Below are positions 9,052-17,570 of a stretch of DNA of 64,000 bases, piece by piece. How positions within the stretch are numbered: the stretch's first letter is position 1; each line of letters opens with the position of its first letter. The notes under the pieces are model-generated. The model saw only the letters and a list, made by a program, of their open reading frames with translations. It did no database searches and had not been told where the DNA came from. The DNA comes from Chitinophaga pinensis (GTDB lineage: Bacteria; Bacteroidota; Bacteroidia; Chitinophagales; CAIOSU01). The translations under genes and the position numbers were made by a program. The DNA lies in the NCBI GenBank assembly GCA_945901065.1, contig CAMDKI010000009.1:78815-142814 (forward strand), in the 5' to 3' direction.

Positions 9052-9070
9052 GTTTAGAATGAGTCTAAAC
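9052..9070. promoter_or_regulatory. Fur-like 9-1-9 palindromic operator upstream of FTR1
   Basis: GTTTAGAAT-G-AGTCTAAAC: two 9-bp half sites around one base with a single mismatch. Its 19-bp 9-1-9 layout is that of Fur/PerR boxes, and it lies just upstream of the -7 element, over the -33 region, of an iron permease gene. Binding by Fur (or another metalloregulator such as a DtxR-type protein) is inference; a Fur-family gene is present at 60418-60831. Confidence 0.6.
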
Positions 9071-9084
9071 GCTAAATTTTGCTT

Positions 9085-9092
9085 TACCTTTG
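9085..9092 (+). promoter_or_regulatory. Bacteroidota -7 promoter element of the FTR1 gene
   Basis: TACCTTTG is an exact match to the Bacteroidota consensus TAnnTTTG. Transcription would start about 7 bp downstream, giving a leader of some 18 nt before the GTG start codon at 9117. Confidence 0.6.
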
Positions 9093-9116
9093 CTTAGGTC
9101 TTTTAAAAAGTAGATT

Positions 9117-9950
9117 GTGGTAGAGAGTTTTATCATTTTGTTTAGGGAAGCGTTTGAGGCTGCCCTTGTTGTAGGCATTATACTTAGTTACCTAAAACGC
9201 ACTGGAGCTACCAGCCAATATAACACAGTAGCATACGGCACTGCAGCAGCCATTGCTGCTAGCTTTGCTACGGCAGCGGCATTCAAGATGCTTGCAGTTA
9301 ACTTTGAAGGGGCAAACGAAGAGATTTTTGAAGGAATAACTATGCTGGTAACGGCTGCGCTGCTATCAACCATGATCATTTGGATGATAAGGGTAAAACC
9401 AAGTGTAAAGCAAATTGAAAAAGAAACCAGCAGCACACTTACTGGTAATAAATGGGGGCTATTTTTCTTAGTGTTTGTTTCCATTTTCCGCGAAGGCCTT
9501 GAGGCCGTTTTATTTCTTTCAGGCCTTGATATTGAAGGAGCGAATGGCCTAATTGGCGGTTTCTTGGGTATAATGGTAGGTGTAGGCTTGGTTTATTTAT
9601 TGTTTCGTGGTCTTATCCAGCTCAATTTCAAAGTATTGTTCAATGTTACCAATACCTTATTAGTACTGATAGCCGCAGGCTTGGTAGCCCATGGTTTCCA
9701 TGAGTTGCAAGAAGCAGGGGTTGTTACCTTTTTGGGCAATGTAATATGGGATATTAACCCAGCCTTAAATGCCGATGGCACCTACCCTGCCCTTCACGAC
9801 CACGGCAGCATTGGCGGCTTTTTATCAAGTGTATTTGGATACAACGGCAACCCTACTGCCCTTGAAGTACTTTCGTACCTGCTTTACATTGCCATTATTA
9901 TATTAGGTGCTAAAATAGGTAAAGGCAGCAGTAAGGTTGTTGCATCATAA
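9117..9950 (+). CDS. FTR1 family iron permease
   Basis: 277 residues, about seven hydrophobic segments. Two REXXE iron-binding motifs typical of FTR1/EfeU permeases are present: REAFE at residues 10-14 and REGLE at 125-129. FTR1 proteins move iron across the cytoplasmic membrane, ferric in yeast and via ferrous oxidation in the Efe system. No EfeO or EfeB partner is adjacent, so the iron donor is unknown. The start is GTG at 9117 because the first REXXE motif lies immediately after it and no upstream ATG is in frame. An exact TAnnTTTG promoter element and a Fur-like palindrome sit directly upstream, suggesting repression when iron is sufficient. Confidence 0.92.
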   Translation: MVESFIILFREAFEAALVVGIILSYLKRTGATSQYNTVAYGTAAAIAASFATAAAFKMLAVNFEGANEEIFEGITMLVTAALLSTMIIWMIRVKPSVKQIEKETSSTLTGNKWGLFFLVFVSIFREGLEAVLFLSGLDIEGANGLIGGFLGIMVGVGLVYLLFRGLIQLNFKVLFNVTNTLLVLIAAGLVAHGFHELQEAGVVTFLGNVIWDINPALNADGTYPALHDHGSIGGFLSSVFGYNGNPTALEVLSYLLYIAIIILGAKIGKGSSKVVAS

Positions 9951-9952
9951 CG

Positions 9953-10930
9953 CTACAGCCAACCAGCCTTTCTATAGCCGTCAACCGATTTTTGGGTACT
10001 GGCATCTAGGTCATTTTTGGGTTGCCAGCCAAGCTCGTCTTGCAATAATTGGCCCGAGCAGGCAAACGATTCCACGGTCATTTGTTTGTATTGCTTATCA
10101 TCTAGCTGGTTAATGAAAGGTATCACCTTGGCGATACCAGTCATCGCCACCGAAAGGGTTTTCAATATCACCCTTGGCACTACAATTATGTTTACCTTTT
10201 TACCCAGAGCTTTACCCATTGATTTAAATAAGTCTTCCACCGTTACTAGCTCTGGCGAAGAAACATAGTACGTTTTATGCTTACTTCCCTTCATATCCAT
10301 TTCTGCCATCAATATAATGGCATCGGCCAAATCTTCCACAAATACCGTTGACACTTGTTGCGGTCTGCCCGACGGGCGCATACCCAAACCTTTGCTCGCC
10401 ATTTGGTATAGCGTAAACGTAGCCGAATCTTCTGGCCCAAGCACAATAGTGGGCCGAAAGGAAATAGTAGGAATATCAAGCGTTTTCAGATACTCGTCAG
10501 CCTTCATCTTCGAAATCCCGTAGGGCTCTATCGGCTTATCGGGCATACCTTCGTGAATGGGCATATCTCTAGTTGTTGGGCCACCAGCAGCCAATGAAGA
10601 GGCAAAAACAAAGCGCTCTGGTTTCCAATTTTGACGCTGCAAGCACTCCATTACATCCACCACCGAGTGGAAGTTGGTATTAATGTAGTCTGCTTCGTTT
10701 TTGCCAGCAATTACTGCCGCCAAATGAATAACCACATCGCATGCAGGTATTGTAAAATTTAGGTCTTTAAAAGAGCTCAAATCACCTTTCAGCAACTCTG
10801 TACCTGCAGGCAATACCGATGCCTTCTTTGGGTTGCGAATTAATGCCACCACTTGATGTCCTTGCTGTTGCAATTGTTGGCACAAATGCCTGCCTATAAA
10901 CCCAGTAGCTCCTGTTACAAATACTTTCAT
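9953..10930 (-). CDS. NAD-dependent epimerase/dehydratase (extended SDR)
   Basis: 325 residues from ATG 10930 (MKVFVTGATGFIG); an upstream in-frame start at 11029 adds 33 residues before the Rossmann fold and is rejected. TGATGFIG (6-13) binds NAD(P), SS at 111-112 and YGISK with Tyr137/Lys141 supply the catalytic triad. LAAVIAGKNEADYINTNFHS is typical of extended SDRs acting on nucleotide sugars, sterols or flavonoid-like substrates. The substrate cannot be assigned from context: the gene is alone, convergent with FTR1 (2 bp between stop codons) and divergent from the lipase-like gene. Confidence 0.88.
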   Translation of the reverse strand: MKVFVTGATGFIGRHLCQQLQQQGHQVVALIRNPKKASVLPAGTELLKGDLSSFKDLNFTIPACDVVIHLAAVIAGKNEADYINTNFHSVVDVMECLQRQNWKPERFVFASSLAAGGPTTRDMPIHEGMPDKPIEPYGISKMKADEYLKTLDIPTISFRPTIVLGPEDSATFTLYQMASKGLGMRPSGRPQQVSTVFVEDLADAIILMAEMDMKGSKHKTYYVSSPELVTVEDLFKSMGKALGKKVNIIVVPRVILKTLSVAMTGIAKVIPFINQLDDKQYKQMTVESFACSGQLLQDELGWQPKNDLDASTQKSVDGYRKAGWL

Positions 10931-11096
10931 ACGGGTAAATATAAAGCTTACTGCAATTAATTTACAGCTTAAAAAATCACTTGTATTTTTTTGGCTACTT
11001 AGCCTATTGATAACAATTGCGTAAAACAAACTGATTTATCTGAGCAGTTTGGTTAATGTCAGCATTTTCGCTAATTTCCCATAAAAGAACCCTACC

Positions 11097-12545
11097 ATGC
11101 GCTACGTTATCATTTTGTCTTGCTTTCTTTCCTTATTCAATACCCAAGCCTCAGCCCAAGGAGAAATTATTTCAATGGAAAAGTTGGCAACGTTTACCAA
11201 AGCCCAGCAAGACTCGTTGCAGGCCACCGTTACCTCTTTTGTGATACCTGCATTATACGACGTAGATTACTATAAAGTGCTTTACCTAACGCCATACCTG
11301 CATCCCGACTCGCTGGTGCAAGCCAGTATGGGCTTGGCAATACCGGTAAATACCGAGTGCGAGGTGCCCATTGCAGTGTATGGCCATGGCACCCAAATGG
11401 ATACCCATGTATCGGCCAGCAGAATGAATTCTGGCCAATGGGAAGTAGGACTAATTTTTGCTGGCAGTGGCTATTCAGTAGCGTTGCCCGATTACCTTGG
11501 AATTGGCTTTTTTGATACTGCCAGAATTCCAATTCACCCATATACACATACCTTTTCGCAAGGCAATGACATGATCAATGCTGCCCGAGCCACCAGAAAT
11601 GTGCTAGATAGCCTTGGTACTACCGATAACGATCAACTATTCTTATTCGGGTACTCGCAGGGTGGTCACGCTACTGCTGCGGCAGTAAAAATTTTGGAAG
11701 CTGAGTTTCCTGGCGAATTCAATATCGCGGGCTCTGCTCCAATGTCGGGCGCTTATGATACTAAAAACGCACAAGTAGATTTAATGGCGTCTTTTGACCC
11801 TTACCCAACACCGGGCTACTTGCCTTTCATTTTAATTGCGTACCAATCTATTTATGGCAACATATATACAGATATTCGTGACGTGATGAAGTCGCCATAC
11901 GATACTGTTGTGCCAGCCCTTTTTGCTAATAGAGTAACGGGCAACGGAACAATTAGCAATGCTTGCAACCCTGTACCACGATTGATGATTGAAGACATCT
12001 ACATCGATTCGTTTTTTAACGACCCAAACTTCAGTCTGCGAGTGGCTTTAGCCGACAATGACTTGGTGGATGGCTGGGCACCGCAATCGCCTATGCGCAT
12101 GTTCTTTTGCACTGGCGACGACCAAGTATCCTATATGAATTCGGTAAACGCCTATACGGCTTGGTCAGCAGCAGGTGCACCAGCACTGGATACGGTTAAT
12201 TTTGGCAACTACGACCATAATGGCTGTGCACCCTTTGCCTTTTTAAGTGCCAAAGGGTTTTTCGATGGTATAAAAACCAGTTGCCCAAACAGTATTCGCA
12301 ATACCAAAAGCGCATTGACCACCAACGTTTATCCAAACCCAACGGCTGGCCTATTGATGATTGATGGCTTGCAGGCAACTGCTTTGGTGCAAGTATACAA
12401 TATACAAGGCCAGTTGGTGAAAACGGTAAACACCGCTGGCAAAAGCTTTGAACAAATAGATTTAAGCGAAGTAGCCAAAGGTACCTACTTGGTGAAAGTA
12501 ATTACTGAAATGGGCTTAAGCAACCATAAGGTTATCGTCAATTAA
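11097..12545 (+). CDS. Secreted lipase-like alpha/beta hydrolase with T9SS type A sorting domain
   Basis: 482 residues. Signal peptide (MRYVIILSCFLSLFNTQASAQ) then an alpha/beta-hydrolase domain with nucleophile elbow GYSQGG (Ser187), a probable acid in CTGDDQV and the probable catalytic His in NYDHNGCAP. The region resembles secretory lipases/prolyl-oligopeptidase-like esterases. After about residue 400 the sequence NVYPNPTAGLLMIDG, VYNIQGQLVK and KGTYLVKV are the standard T9SS type A C-terminal domain, so the enzyme should pass the outer membrane through T9SS and be released or attached to A-LPS. A perfect hairpin overlaps the stop codon. Likely role: extracellular ester hydrolysis for nutrient use; the substrate is unknown. 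Confidence 0.87.
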   Translation: MRYVIILSCFLSLFNTQASAQGEIISMEKLATFTKAQQDSLQATVTSFVIPALYDVDYYKVLYLTPYLHPDSLVQASMGLAIPVNTECEVPIAVYGHGTQMDTHVSASRMNSGQWEVGLIFAGSGYSVALPDYLGIGFFDTARIPIHPYTHTFSQGNDMINAARATRNVLDSLGTTDNDQLFLFGYSQGGHATAAAVKILEAEFPGEFNIAGSAPMSGAYDTKNAQVDLMASFDPYPTPGYLPFILIAYQSIYGNIYTDIRDVMKSPYDTVVPALFANRVTGNGTISNACNPVPRLMIEDIYIDSFFNDPNFSLRVALADNDLVDGWAPQSPMRMFFCTGDDQVSYMNSVNAYTAWSAAGAPALDTVNFGNYDHNGCAPFAFLSAKGFFDGIKTSCPNSIRNTKSALTTNVYPNPTAGLLMIDGLQATALVQVYNIQGQLVKTVNTAGKSFEQIDLSEVAKGTYLVKVITEMGLSNHKVIVN

Positions 12546-12559
12546 GCGATAACCTTATG
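12525..12559 (+). terminator. Hairpin overlapping the lipase stop codon
   Basis: Perfect 13-bp stem CATAAGGTTATCG/CGATAACCTTATG (12525-12537 with 12547-12559) and a 9-nt loop that contains the TAA stop codon. There is no T tract after it, so it may be an mRNA 3' end stabiliser or a weak terminator rather than a classic intrinsic one. Confidence 0.5.
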
Positions 12560-12610
12560 CTATTAGCTTAACGAGCCGTTATACAAAATGTATTTCATGC
12601 GTTGCCTATA

Positions 12611-12948
12611 CTCGTCTTCGTTTTTTTGACGAGGATGACACGGACACAGCGTCTCCAGACGCCAGTGTAATTGTCTGAAACAGAATTTCCCGATGTGTCA
12701 TGGTGAGCGGAGCCGAACCATCCGTAGTGTAGGTGGCAAAACACTTTTGGGTATTGTTGTAATAAGGCTGTAATAATTTGTACTTATTATGTGTACATGT
12801 TGCGGATGGTTCGGCTCCGCTCACCATGACACGCTAGAGCAGCAGTCTGACGAATCATGCCCCCAATCGTCCTCGTCTGCTTTTTTTGACAAGGATGAAA
12901 CGGACGCAGGGTTTTCAAACGCCAGTGCCATTGTCTGAAACAGAATTT
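12611..12948. repeat. Two direct copies of a ~78-bp element flanking a palindromic insert
   Basis: Copy 1 (12611-12688) and copy 2 (12871-12948) share most bases, including TTTTTTTGAC, CGGAC-CAG, GCCAGTG and TTGTCTGAAACAGAATTT. Between them lies the 30-bp inverted repeat listed separately. The block sits in a long gene-free gap after the lipase gene. It looks like a composite of small intergenic repeats. Confidence 0.75.
12695..12832. repeat. 138-bp element bounded by perfect 30-bp inverted repeats
   Basis: Left arm 12695-12724 and right arm 12803-12832 are exact reverse complements (arm begins GTGTCATGGTGAGCGGAGCC). The 78-bp core is AT-rich and has no coding potential. No clear target-site duplication flanks it. 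It could be a MITE-like element or simply two opposed copies of a dispersed repeat. Confidence 0.85.
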
Positions 12949-13027
12949 GAGAATTAAAGAATTTTAGAATTGTGTTTCAAGTATTGATTCGGTAATTATA
13001 AAATTCTGCAAATTCTGATTCAGACAA
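12931..13027. repeat. Long imperfect palindrome with TTGTCTGAA ends
   Basis: The 5' arm begins TTGTCTGAAACAGAATTTG at 12931 and the 3' arm, read on the other strand, begins TTGTCTGAATCAGAATTTG at 13027; both continue into AGAATT-type repeats. The design resembles palindromic intergenic repeats with a TGTCTGAATCAGGATT core that I recall from other Bacteroidota; this relationship is from memory. Confidence 0.75.
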
Positions 13028-13511
13028 ACTCGCAATACGTAAGCTCGCCCCCACCTACCAATGAAGCCGGAACCTACAACAATAAAAACACCCCAACCGA
13101 TGAATGCACACAAACAATGAGTAACCAGCTTAGTTGTTTGTTCAATTCAATACCGAAATTTCTAACCAATCGACCACCACCAAATACCCACATTCGGCAG
13201 TACAACAAATTTATAAACCGTTTTTATATTTTGCAAATACTAAATGGGCAAACGGGGTTTTGTCGTGTACAAACTATTGATTATCAATAAATTAATTTTT
13301 TATAAAAGATTTCAAGGCACAAGCTAGGATAGTTGCTCTGCGCATGCTTCAGGTACCCAATCTAGGTTATCAAAGTGGTGCTGTAAATGCCATTTTGCTA
13401 ACACCCCAAAAGTGGCCAAAACCCCGCCATCACTATATAAAAGTACACGACAAAACCCTCGGGCAAAAAGGCTATTTTTACTTGACACCAACACCCAATG
13501 CCTTGAAACGA
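13028..13511. other. Gene-free gap upstream of the DUF1961 gene
   Basis: About 480 bp. The first half is ordinary AT-rich spacer. An open frame begins at 13344 but its first 56 codons resemble no protein and precede a clear signal peptide, so they are taken as leader. I see no RNA gene or promoter match that stands out. Confidence 0.35.
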
Positions 13512-14228
13512 ATGTGCCATTTACTATTATCCTTTATGTTGCTGGCCCAGGTAAATGGGCAGTCCCAAGATGGCGCCAAAGGCAAGCTATTGTACCAAAA
13601 CAACTTGGCGACAGCAACAGACACTGCTGGCTGGAAGATGGAAGGCCCTGCCGAATTGACCTATACCGATGGATGGATGCATATGCAGTCGCCAAACGAG
13701 GCGGGCCATCATGTGCTGTGGTGCCCACAAGAGTTCCCTACCGACTTCGTGGCCGAATGGGAGGTGCAAAACCACCACCCCGAAGCGGGCCTGTGTATTG
13801 TGTTTTTTGCAGCTAAAGGATTGAACGGCGAGGATATATTGGATGCCTCGTTGCCAGCACGCAATGGCACGTTTACACAGTATACTAAAGGCGCCATGAA
13901 CAACTACCACATAAGTTACTATGCCGATGGCGAAAACCAACCCGATAGAGGTACCGCCAACCTGCGCAAAAACAAGGGTTTTGATAAGGTGCAGACCGGC
14001 GAAGCAGGTATACCGCTCAATTCGGTGGCAGTGCATACGGTGCGCCTAACCAAGTACCAAGGCCACATTACGCTGTACATTGACAACCGCAAAATAATAG
14101 ACTGGACCGACGATGGCCAAGAGCATGGGGCCGTGCTGGGCGATGGCAAAATAGGCTTCCGACAAATGAAATGGACACATTTTGCCTACCGCAACTTTAA
14201 AGTCTGGGAAGCCGTGCCGCAACCTTAA
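13512..14228 (+). CDS. Secreted DUF1961 (YesU-like) protein
   Basis: 238 residues from ATG 13512, which begins a signal peptide (MCHLLLSFMLLAQVNGQS). An in-frame start at 13344 would bury this signal and is rejected. Conserved DUF1961 stretches include NNYHISYYADGENQPDRG followed by TANLRKNKGF, then HTVRLTKYQGHITLYIDNRKI and KIGFRQMKWTHFAYRNFKVW. The family has a concanavalin-like beta-sandwich fold, and B. subtilis YesU lies in a rhamnogalacturonan cluster, so carbohydrate binding or cleavage is plausible. No polysaccharide-use genes are next to it here. It is followed by a decayed WG-repeat gene on the same strand. Confidence 0.85.
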   Translation: MCHLLLSFMLLAQVNGQSQDGAKGKLLYQNNLATATDTAGWKMEGPAELTYTDGWMHMQSPNEAGHHVLWCPQEFPTDFVAEWEVQNHHPEAGLCIVFFAAKGLNGEDILDASLPARNGTFTQYTKGAMNNYHISYYADGENQPDRGTANLRKNKGFDKVQTGEAGIPLNSVAVHTVRLTKYQGHITLYIDNRKIIDWTDDGQEHGAVLGDGKIGFRQMKWTHFAYRNFKVWEAVPQP

Positions 14229-14310
14229 CAGGCCGAAATATCCCTAGTAATTGGTATACCTAAGCCATTGCCGCCATGGTATTTTCACAGCATAACCAAC
14301 CACAACTACC

Positions 14311-14678
14311 ATGTTAAAGCATAGCTTAGCCTTTTTATTGGCAGTCCTCTTAGGTTTTAAGCGCTGCGGCGCAAACTATCGCAGCGCTTCATAGTGTATG
14401 GATAACTGGCAAATTCGGGTTTGTGGATGCATCGGGCAAAGTGGTGCTGCAACCTAAGTACTCGCTAGCTGGCCGTTGCAACGTGGGCCTTTGCCCTGTA
14501 GCCATTGGCGACAACGCATTGAATAGCAAATGGGGCTATAATGACCAAACAGTCAAGCTGGTTATCCCTGCCCAATTTGACCACGACGCCCGCTTTTGGT
14601 AGGGCTTGGCTTGAACAAGGCAACACACTTGGTTATATAAACCCTAAGGGCACTTGGGTTTGGAAAGGCACTAAGTAG
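14311..14678 (+). pseudogene. Decayed WG-repeat (KWG) secreted protein gene
   Basis: ATG 14311 starts a signal-like peptide (MLKHSLAFLLAVLLGF), but the frame reaches a stop soon after. A second frame continues AQTIAALHSVWITGKFGFVD, then ASGKVVLQPKYSLAG and SKWGYNDQTVKLVIPAQFD, ending in TAG. A third frame gives WLEQGNTLGYINPKGTWVW. GKFGFVDASGKVVLQPKY, KWGYND and LGYINPKG are WG-repeat units. The whole would be a short WG protein broken by two frameshifts. The intact ancestor was probably a periplasmic or surface protein of unknown role. A sequencing error is possible but two independent shifts make decay more likely. Confidence 0.75.
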
Positions 14679-14692
14679 AAAAACTGCACAAT

Positions 14693-14735
14693 AAAAAGAA
14701 GAGTCCGCAACGAAACGCTGCGGACTCTTCTTTTT
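14693..14735. terminator. Bidirectional intrinsic terminator between convergent genes
   Basis: Perfect 17-bp stem (14693-14709 with 14719-14735; inner part AAGAGTCCGCA) around a 9-nt loop. The stem begins with A5 and ends with T5, so it can terminate both the plus-strand WG remnant and the minus-strand porP operon. Confidence 0.9.
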
Positions 14736-14758
14736 ATTCGTAAATCTTGAATCTAAAA

Positions 14759-15667
14759 TCAAAAATACCTAGGGCTTTTCAGTACCGACACTTTCTCTTG
14801 GAAGCCTTTGAATTTGGCAATGATGGTCAACTCATGCGAGCCGCTGTTGTTGGTGCGCAATGCGCCAAAGTTAAAATCATAAGAATAGCTTGCCAGCACG
14901 TTTTTAACAATATACACGCCTAACAAACCCGACACCGCATCAGTAGTGCGGTAGCTGGCACCTACCACTACACGCTTGTTCCAAGTAGCATTCAAGTTTA
15001 CATCCACTTGCGAGATAAAGCCTGCACTGCGGAAAAATACGGCAGGGCTTAATTGCCATTTTTCGGCCACCTGCCAATCATACTTAGCATAAGCATAATA
15101 ATGGCGAGGGGTTTTCCAAAGCGTTGAGTTGCCAAGCGATTGTTGCAAGTGAGAAAACGATACACCTAAGGTTAATCCTTTACCAACAAACTCCACACCA
15201 AGGCCAATATCTGGCTTGGTTTGGCTAATGCCGGTGTCAAACGAGGTTTCATCGCCGGTTTGCTGGTAGCGCAACTCACTGCCTCGCACATAATTGTTGG
15301 CAATACCCACGTTTATGCCCGCCGATAGGTACATCCTGTCGCCAAGGCGTTGGCGGTAGGCATAACCCAACCGCACGGTGGTGGTGCGTTGCTTGCCTAT
15401 AATATCGTTCACCACAGTTAGGCCAACACCACCCTTTACCTTGGGTATGTAGCCATACGCATTCAGCAACTGCGATGAAGGGGCATCATCAAAACCTACC
15501 CATTGCTGGCGGGCCAACAAACCAACGGTTATGCCATCGTTATTGCCCGCAGTAGCTGGATTATACAAATTGGTATGGTACATAAAATGCGTAAACAGGG
15601 CGTCGTTTTGGGCATAACCCAAAAACGGCAAAAGGCTTAGTATAGTTAGCAGTATCCTGGTCTTCAT
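14759..15667 (-). CDS. PorP/SprF family T9SS outer-membrane protein
   Basis: 302 residues with signal peptide (MKTRILLTILSLLPFLGYAQ). The start QNDALFTHFMYHTNLYNPATAG and the following alternation of aromatic and small residues are the PorP/SprF signature: an outer-membrane beta-barrel. SprF-type proteins are required for export or attachment of SprB-like T9SS type B adhesins (known from Flavobacterium johnsoniae). Here it is the last gene of a five-gene operon that encodes two such adhesins, 5 bp after the OmpA gene. Its job is therefore probably docking of those giants. A strong bidirectional terminator follows. Confidence 0.92.
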   Translation of the reverse strand: MKTRILLTILSLLPFLGYAQNDALFTHFMYHTNLYNPATAGNNDGITVGLLARQQWVGFDDAPSSQLLNAYGYIPKVKGGVGLTVVNDIIGKQRTTTVRLGYAYRQRLGDRMYLSAGINVGIANNYVRGSELRYQQTGDETSFDTGISQTKPDIGLGVEFVGKGLTLGVSFSHLQQSLGNSTLWKTPRHYYAYAKYDWQVAEKWQLSPAVFFRSAGFISQVDVNLNATWNKRVVVGASYRTTDAVSGLLGVYIVKNVLASYSYDFNFGALRTNNSGSHELTIIAKFKGFQEKVSVLKSPRYF

Positions 15668-15672
15668 GGCTC

Positions 15673-17556
15673 TTATTGGTTAACTACTTTAAAAGTGGTT
15701 CTGCGGTTCTGTTGGTGTTCTTCTTCGGTTTGGGCATTTTTTACGAGCAAGGCCGTTTCGCCCCAACCTTTGCTGGTTAAGCGGGTTGGATTAATGCCTT
15801 TACTTATTAAGTAATCCAACACCGATTTGGCGCGTTCTTCAGACAGCTTGAGGTTGTACAAATCATCGCCTCGTTCATCGCTATGCGAATTGATAAGCAC
15901 CTGCACGTCCGGCGAGTCATCCAACAACTTCACTAGGTTATCTAAACTTCCCAAAGACTCCGACCTAAGCACTGCACTGTTATAGTCATAATAAATATCG
16001 TCGATGGTAATTTCGGTTTTAGGTATGCGCATCAAGGCAAAATCGAAATCGTAGCCAGTACCCTTCGAAAAGTCTTTGCTGTACAATTCACCTTGGGTGG
16101 TCATTTTCCTTGAGTCTCCAAAATACTCTGGCAAGCTTACGTTTATCTTATAATCCACGTTTTTATCCAGCACAAAGCTATAGTTACCGCTGGCATCGGT
16201 AAGGGTACTATCCAATGAGCCATCACTGCCAGTTAGGTAAACCTTTACACCTTTCAATGGTGTCAAACCATCTACATCCTTCACATTGCCGTTCAAGGTA
16301 AGGTTTATAGGTGTTGTAAAGAACGAATAAACATCATCGCTACCCTTACCACCATTGCGGTTTGATGAGAAATAACCTTCCGATTTGTCCTTGTTAAACA
16401 CCATCAAAAAGTCATCGGCATTGGAGTTAAACGGTGACCTTAGGTTGCTTGGCTTGGTCCACTGTCCATCACGCTTTACCGATACAAACAAATCCAATCC
16501 TCCCATGCCCGTAAAGCCATTGGAGGAGAAGTACATAGTGGTATCGTTGAAATACACGGGATAAGCTTCGTCGTACTCGGTGTTGAATACTTGCACATTT
16601 ACAGGCTCGCCCCAACCTAGTCCACGGCGCTCCAGCAACCAAATGTCGCTACCGCCCTTTCCATCAGCCTTACGGCTTACTACCCACATCCAATTGCCAT
16701 CTTTGCTTACCGTTGGGTGCACCATCTCCACTTGTTCACCGGGGAAATTAATGGGCTCAGGCGAATTCCACAACTTGGTAGAAGCATTGTAGCTGCTCTG
16801 CATTATGCGGCATTTCTCGCCTTTTTCGCCGCTGCATTGGGTAAAATAGGCCATTTTGGTATCCGCGCTATATGTAAATACCCCATCGTTAAATGTGCTG
16901 CTGATGCCATCCAATTTGGTTGGCTTATCCCAGGTTTTGCCTTCGTTGTTGTAGTTAGCCAGAAAGAAGTTTGAAAAACCCTGGCCATCTACCATGTAGG
17001 TTTTATCGCTGCCACCATCTTCCATACGCGACGAGGTAAACACTACTTTATCTTCAAAATAGTAAGCCCCATAATCGCTCATTGAAGTATTGAGCAACTG
17101 TTCGTTTACAACAGTAAATAACGACGGTGGGTCGTTTTTTACGCTCAAAGCAAAGTCCACATTGGTCTTCAATCGCAGTCCATCTTTATCGTTTGGCTGC
17201 GTTTCCAGGAATTTGTCCAACGATTTTTTAGCCTCGCTGTAGTCACCAAGGTTTAACAATACCCTACCCTTCTGAAAGTGTAAGTTGGGTTGCTCATATT
17301 GGGCACCTTGAGCCTTATTGTACCATTCTAAAGCCTCTTTATACTCCAATATTTGGCGGTAGCATTCCGCTACATTAAAGTACACCTCGCCATTGTTGGC
17401 ATTGTTGCGGTCTTTCTCCAAATGCTTATTATACAAATCAATGGCGGCAAAATACTCTTTGCGTTCAAAGGCTTTATCTGCCAGTTCTTTTCTCGATTGC
17501 CCCCAAGCCGTACCTACGGAAAGTAGCATCAATATGATGATAGTTGTCGATTTCAT
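15673..17556 (-). CDS. OmpA-family lipoprotein-like tether with TPR, PD40 propeller, CarboxypepD_reg and OmpA domains
   Basis: 627 residues from ATG 17556 (MKSTTIIILMLLSVGTAWGQ signal peptide; four extra upstream codons are not needed). Order of parts: TPR repeats (about 20-135), PD40/WD40-like propeller repeats (about 160-400; KVVFTSSRMEDG, MYFSSNGFTGMGGLDLF, GYFSSNRNGGKGSDDVYSF), a carboxypeptidase-regulatory-like beta domain (about 410-490), then the OmpA peptidoglycan-binding domain (NSHSDERGDDLYNLKLSEER, TSKGWGE). The layout matches PorE/SprE-like partners of PorP. It probably links an outer-membrane T9SS attachment complex to peptidoglycan. It sits between the PKD giant and porP with gaps of 14 and 5 bp. 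Confidence 0.92.
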   Translation of the reverse strand: MKSTTIIILMLLSVGTAWGQSRKELADKAFERKEYFAAIDLYNKHLEKDRNNANNGEVYFNVAECYRQILEYKEALEWYNKAQGAQYEQPNLHFQKGRVLLNLGDYSEAKKSLDKFLETQPNDKDGLRLKTNVDFALSVKNDPPSLFTVVNEQLLNTSMSDYGAYYFEDKVVFTSSRMEDGGSDKTYMVDGQGFSNFFLANYNNEGKTWDKPTKLDGISSTFNDGVFTYSADTKMAYFTQCSGEKGEKCRIMQSSYNASTKLWNSPEPINFPGEQVEMVHPTVSKDGNWMWVVSRKADGKGGSDIWLLERRGLGWGEPVNVQVFNTEYDEAYPVYFNDTTMYFSSNGFTGMGGLDLFVSVKRDGQWTKPSNLRSPFNSNADDFLMVFNKDKSEGYFSSNRNGGKGSDDVYSFFTTPINLTLNGNVKDVDGLTPLKGVKVYLTGSDGSLDSTLTDASGNYSFVLDKNVDYKINVSLPEYFGDSRKMTTQGELYSKDFSKGTGYDFDFALMRIPKTEITIDDIYYDYNSAVLRSESLGSLDNLVKLLDDSPDVQVLINSHSDERGDDLYNLKLSEERAKSVLDYLISKGINPTRLTSKGWGETALLVKNAQTEEEHQQNRRTTFKVVNQ

Positions 17557-17570
17557 AGCTAGTTGCAAGA

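Noticed and set aside
13344..13511. N-terminal extension of the DUF1961 gene
   Set aside because: No family similarity and it would precede a clear signal peptide at 13512.
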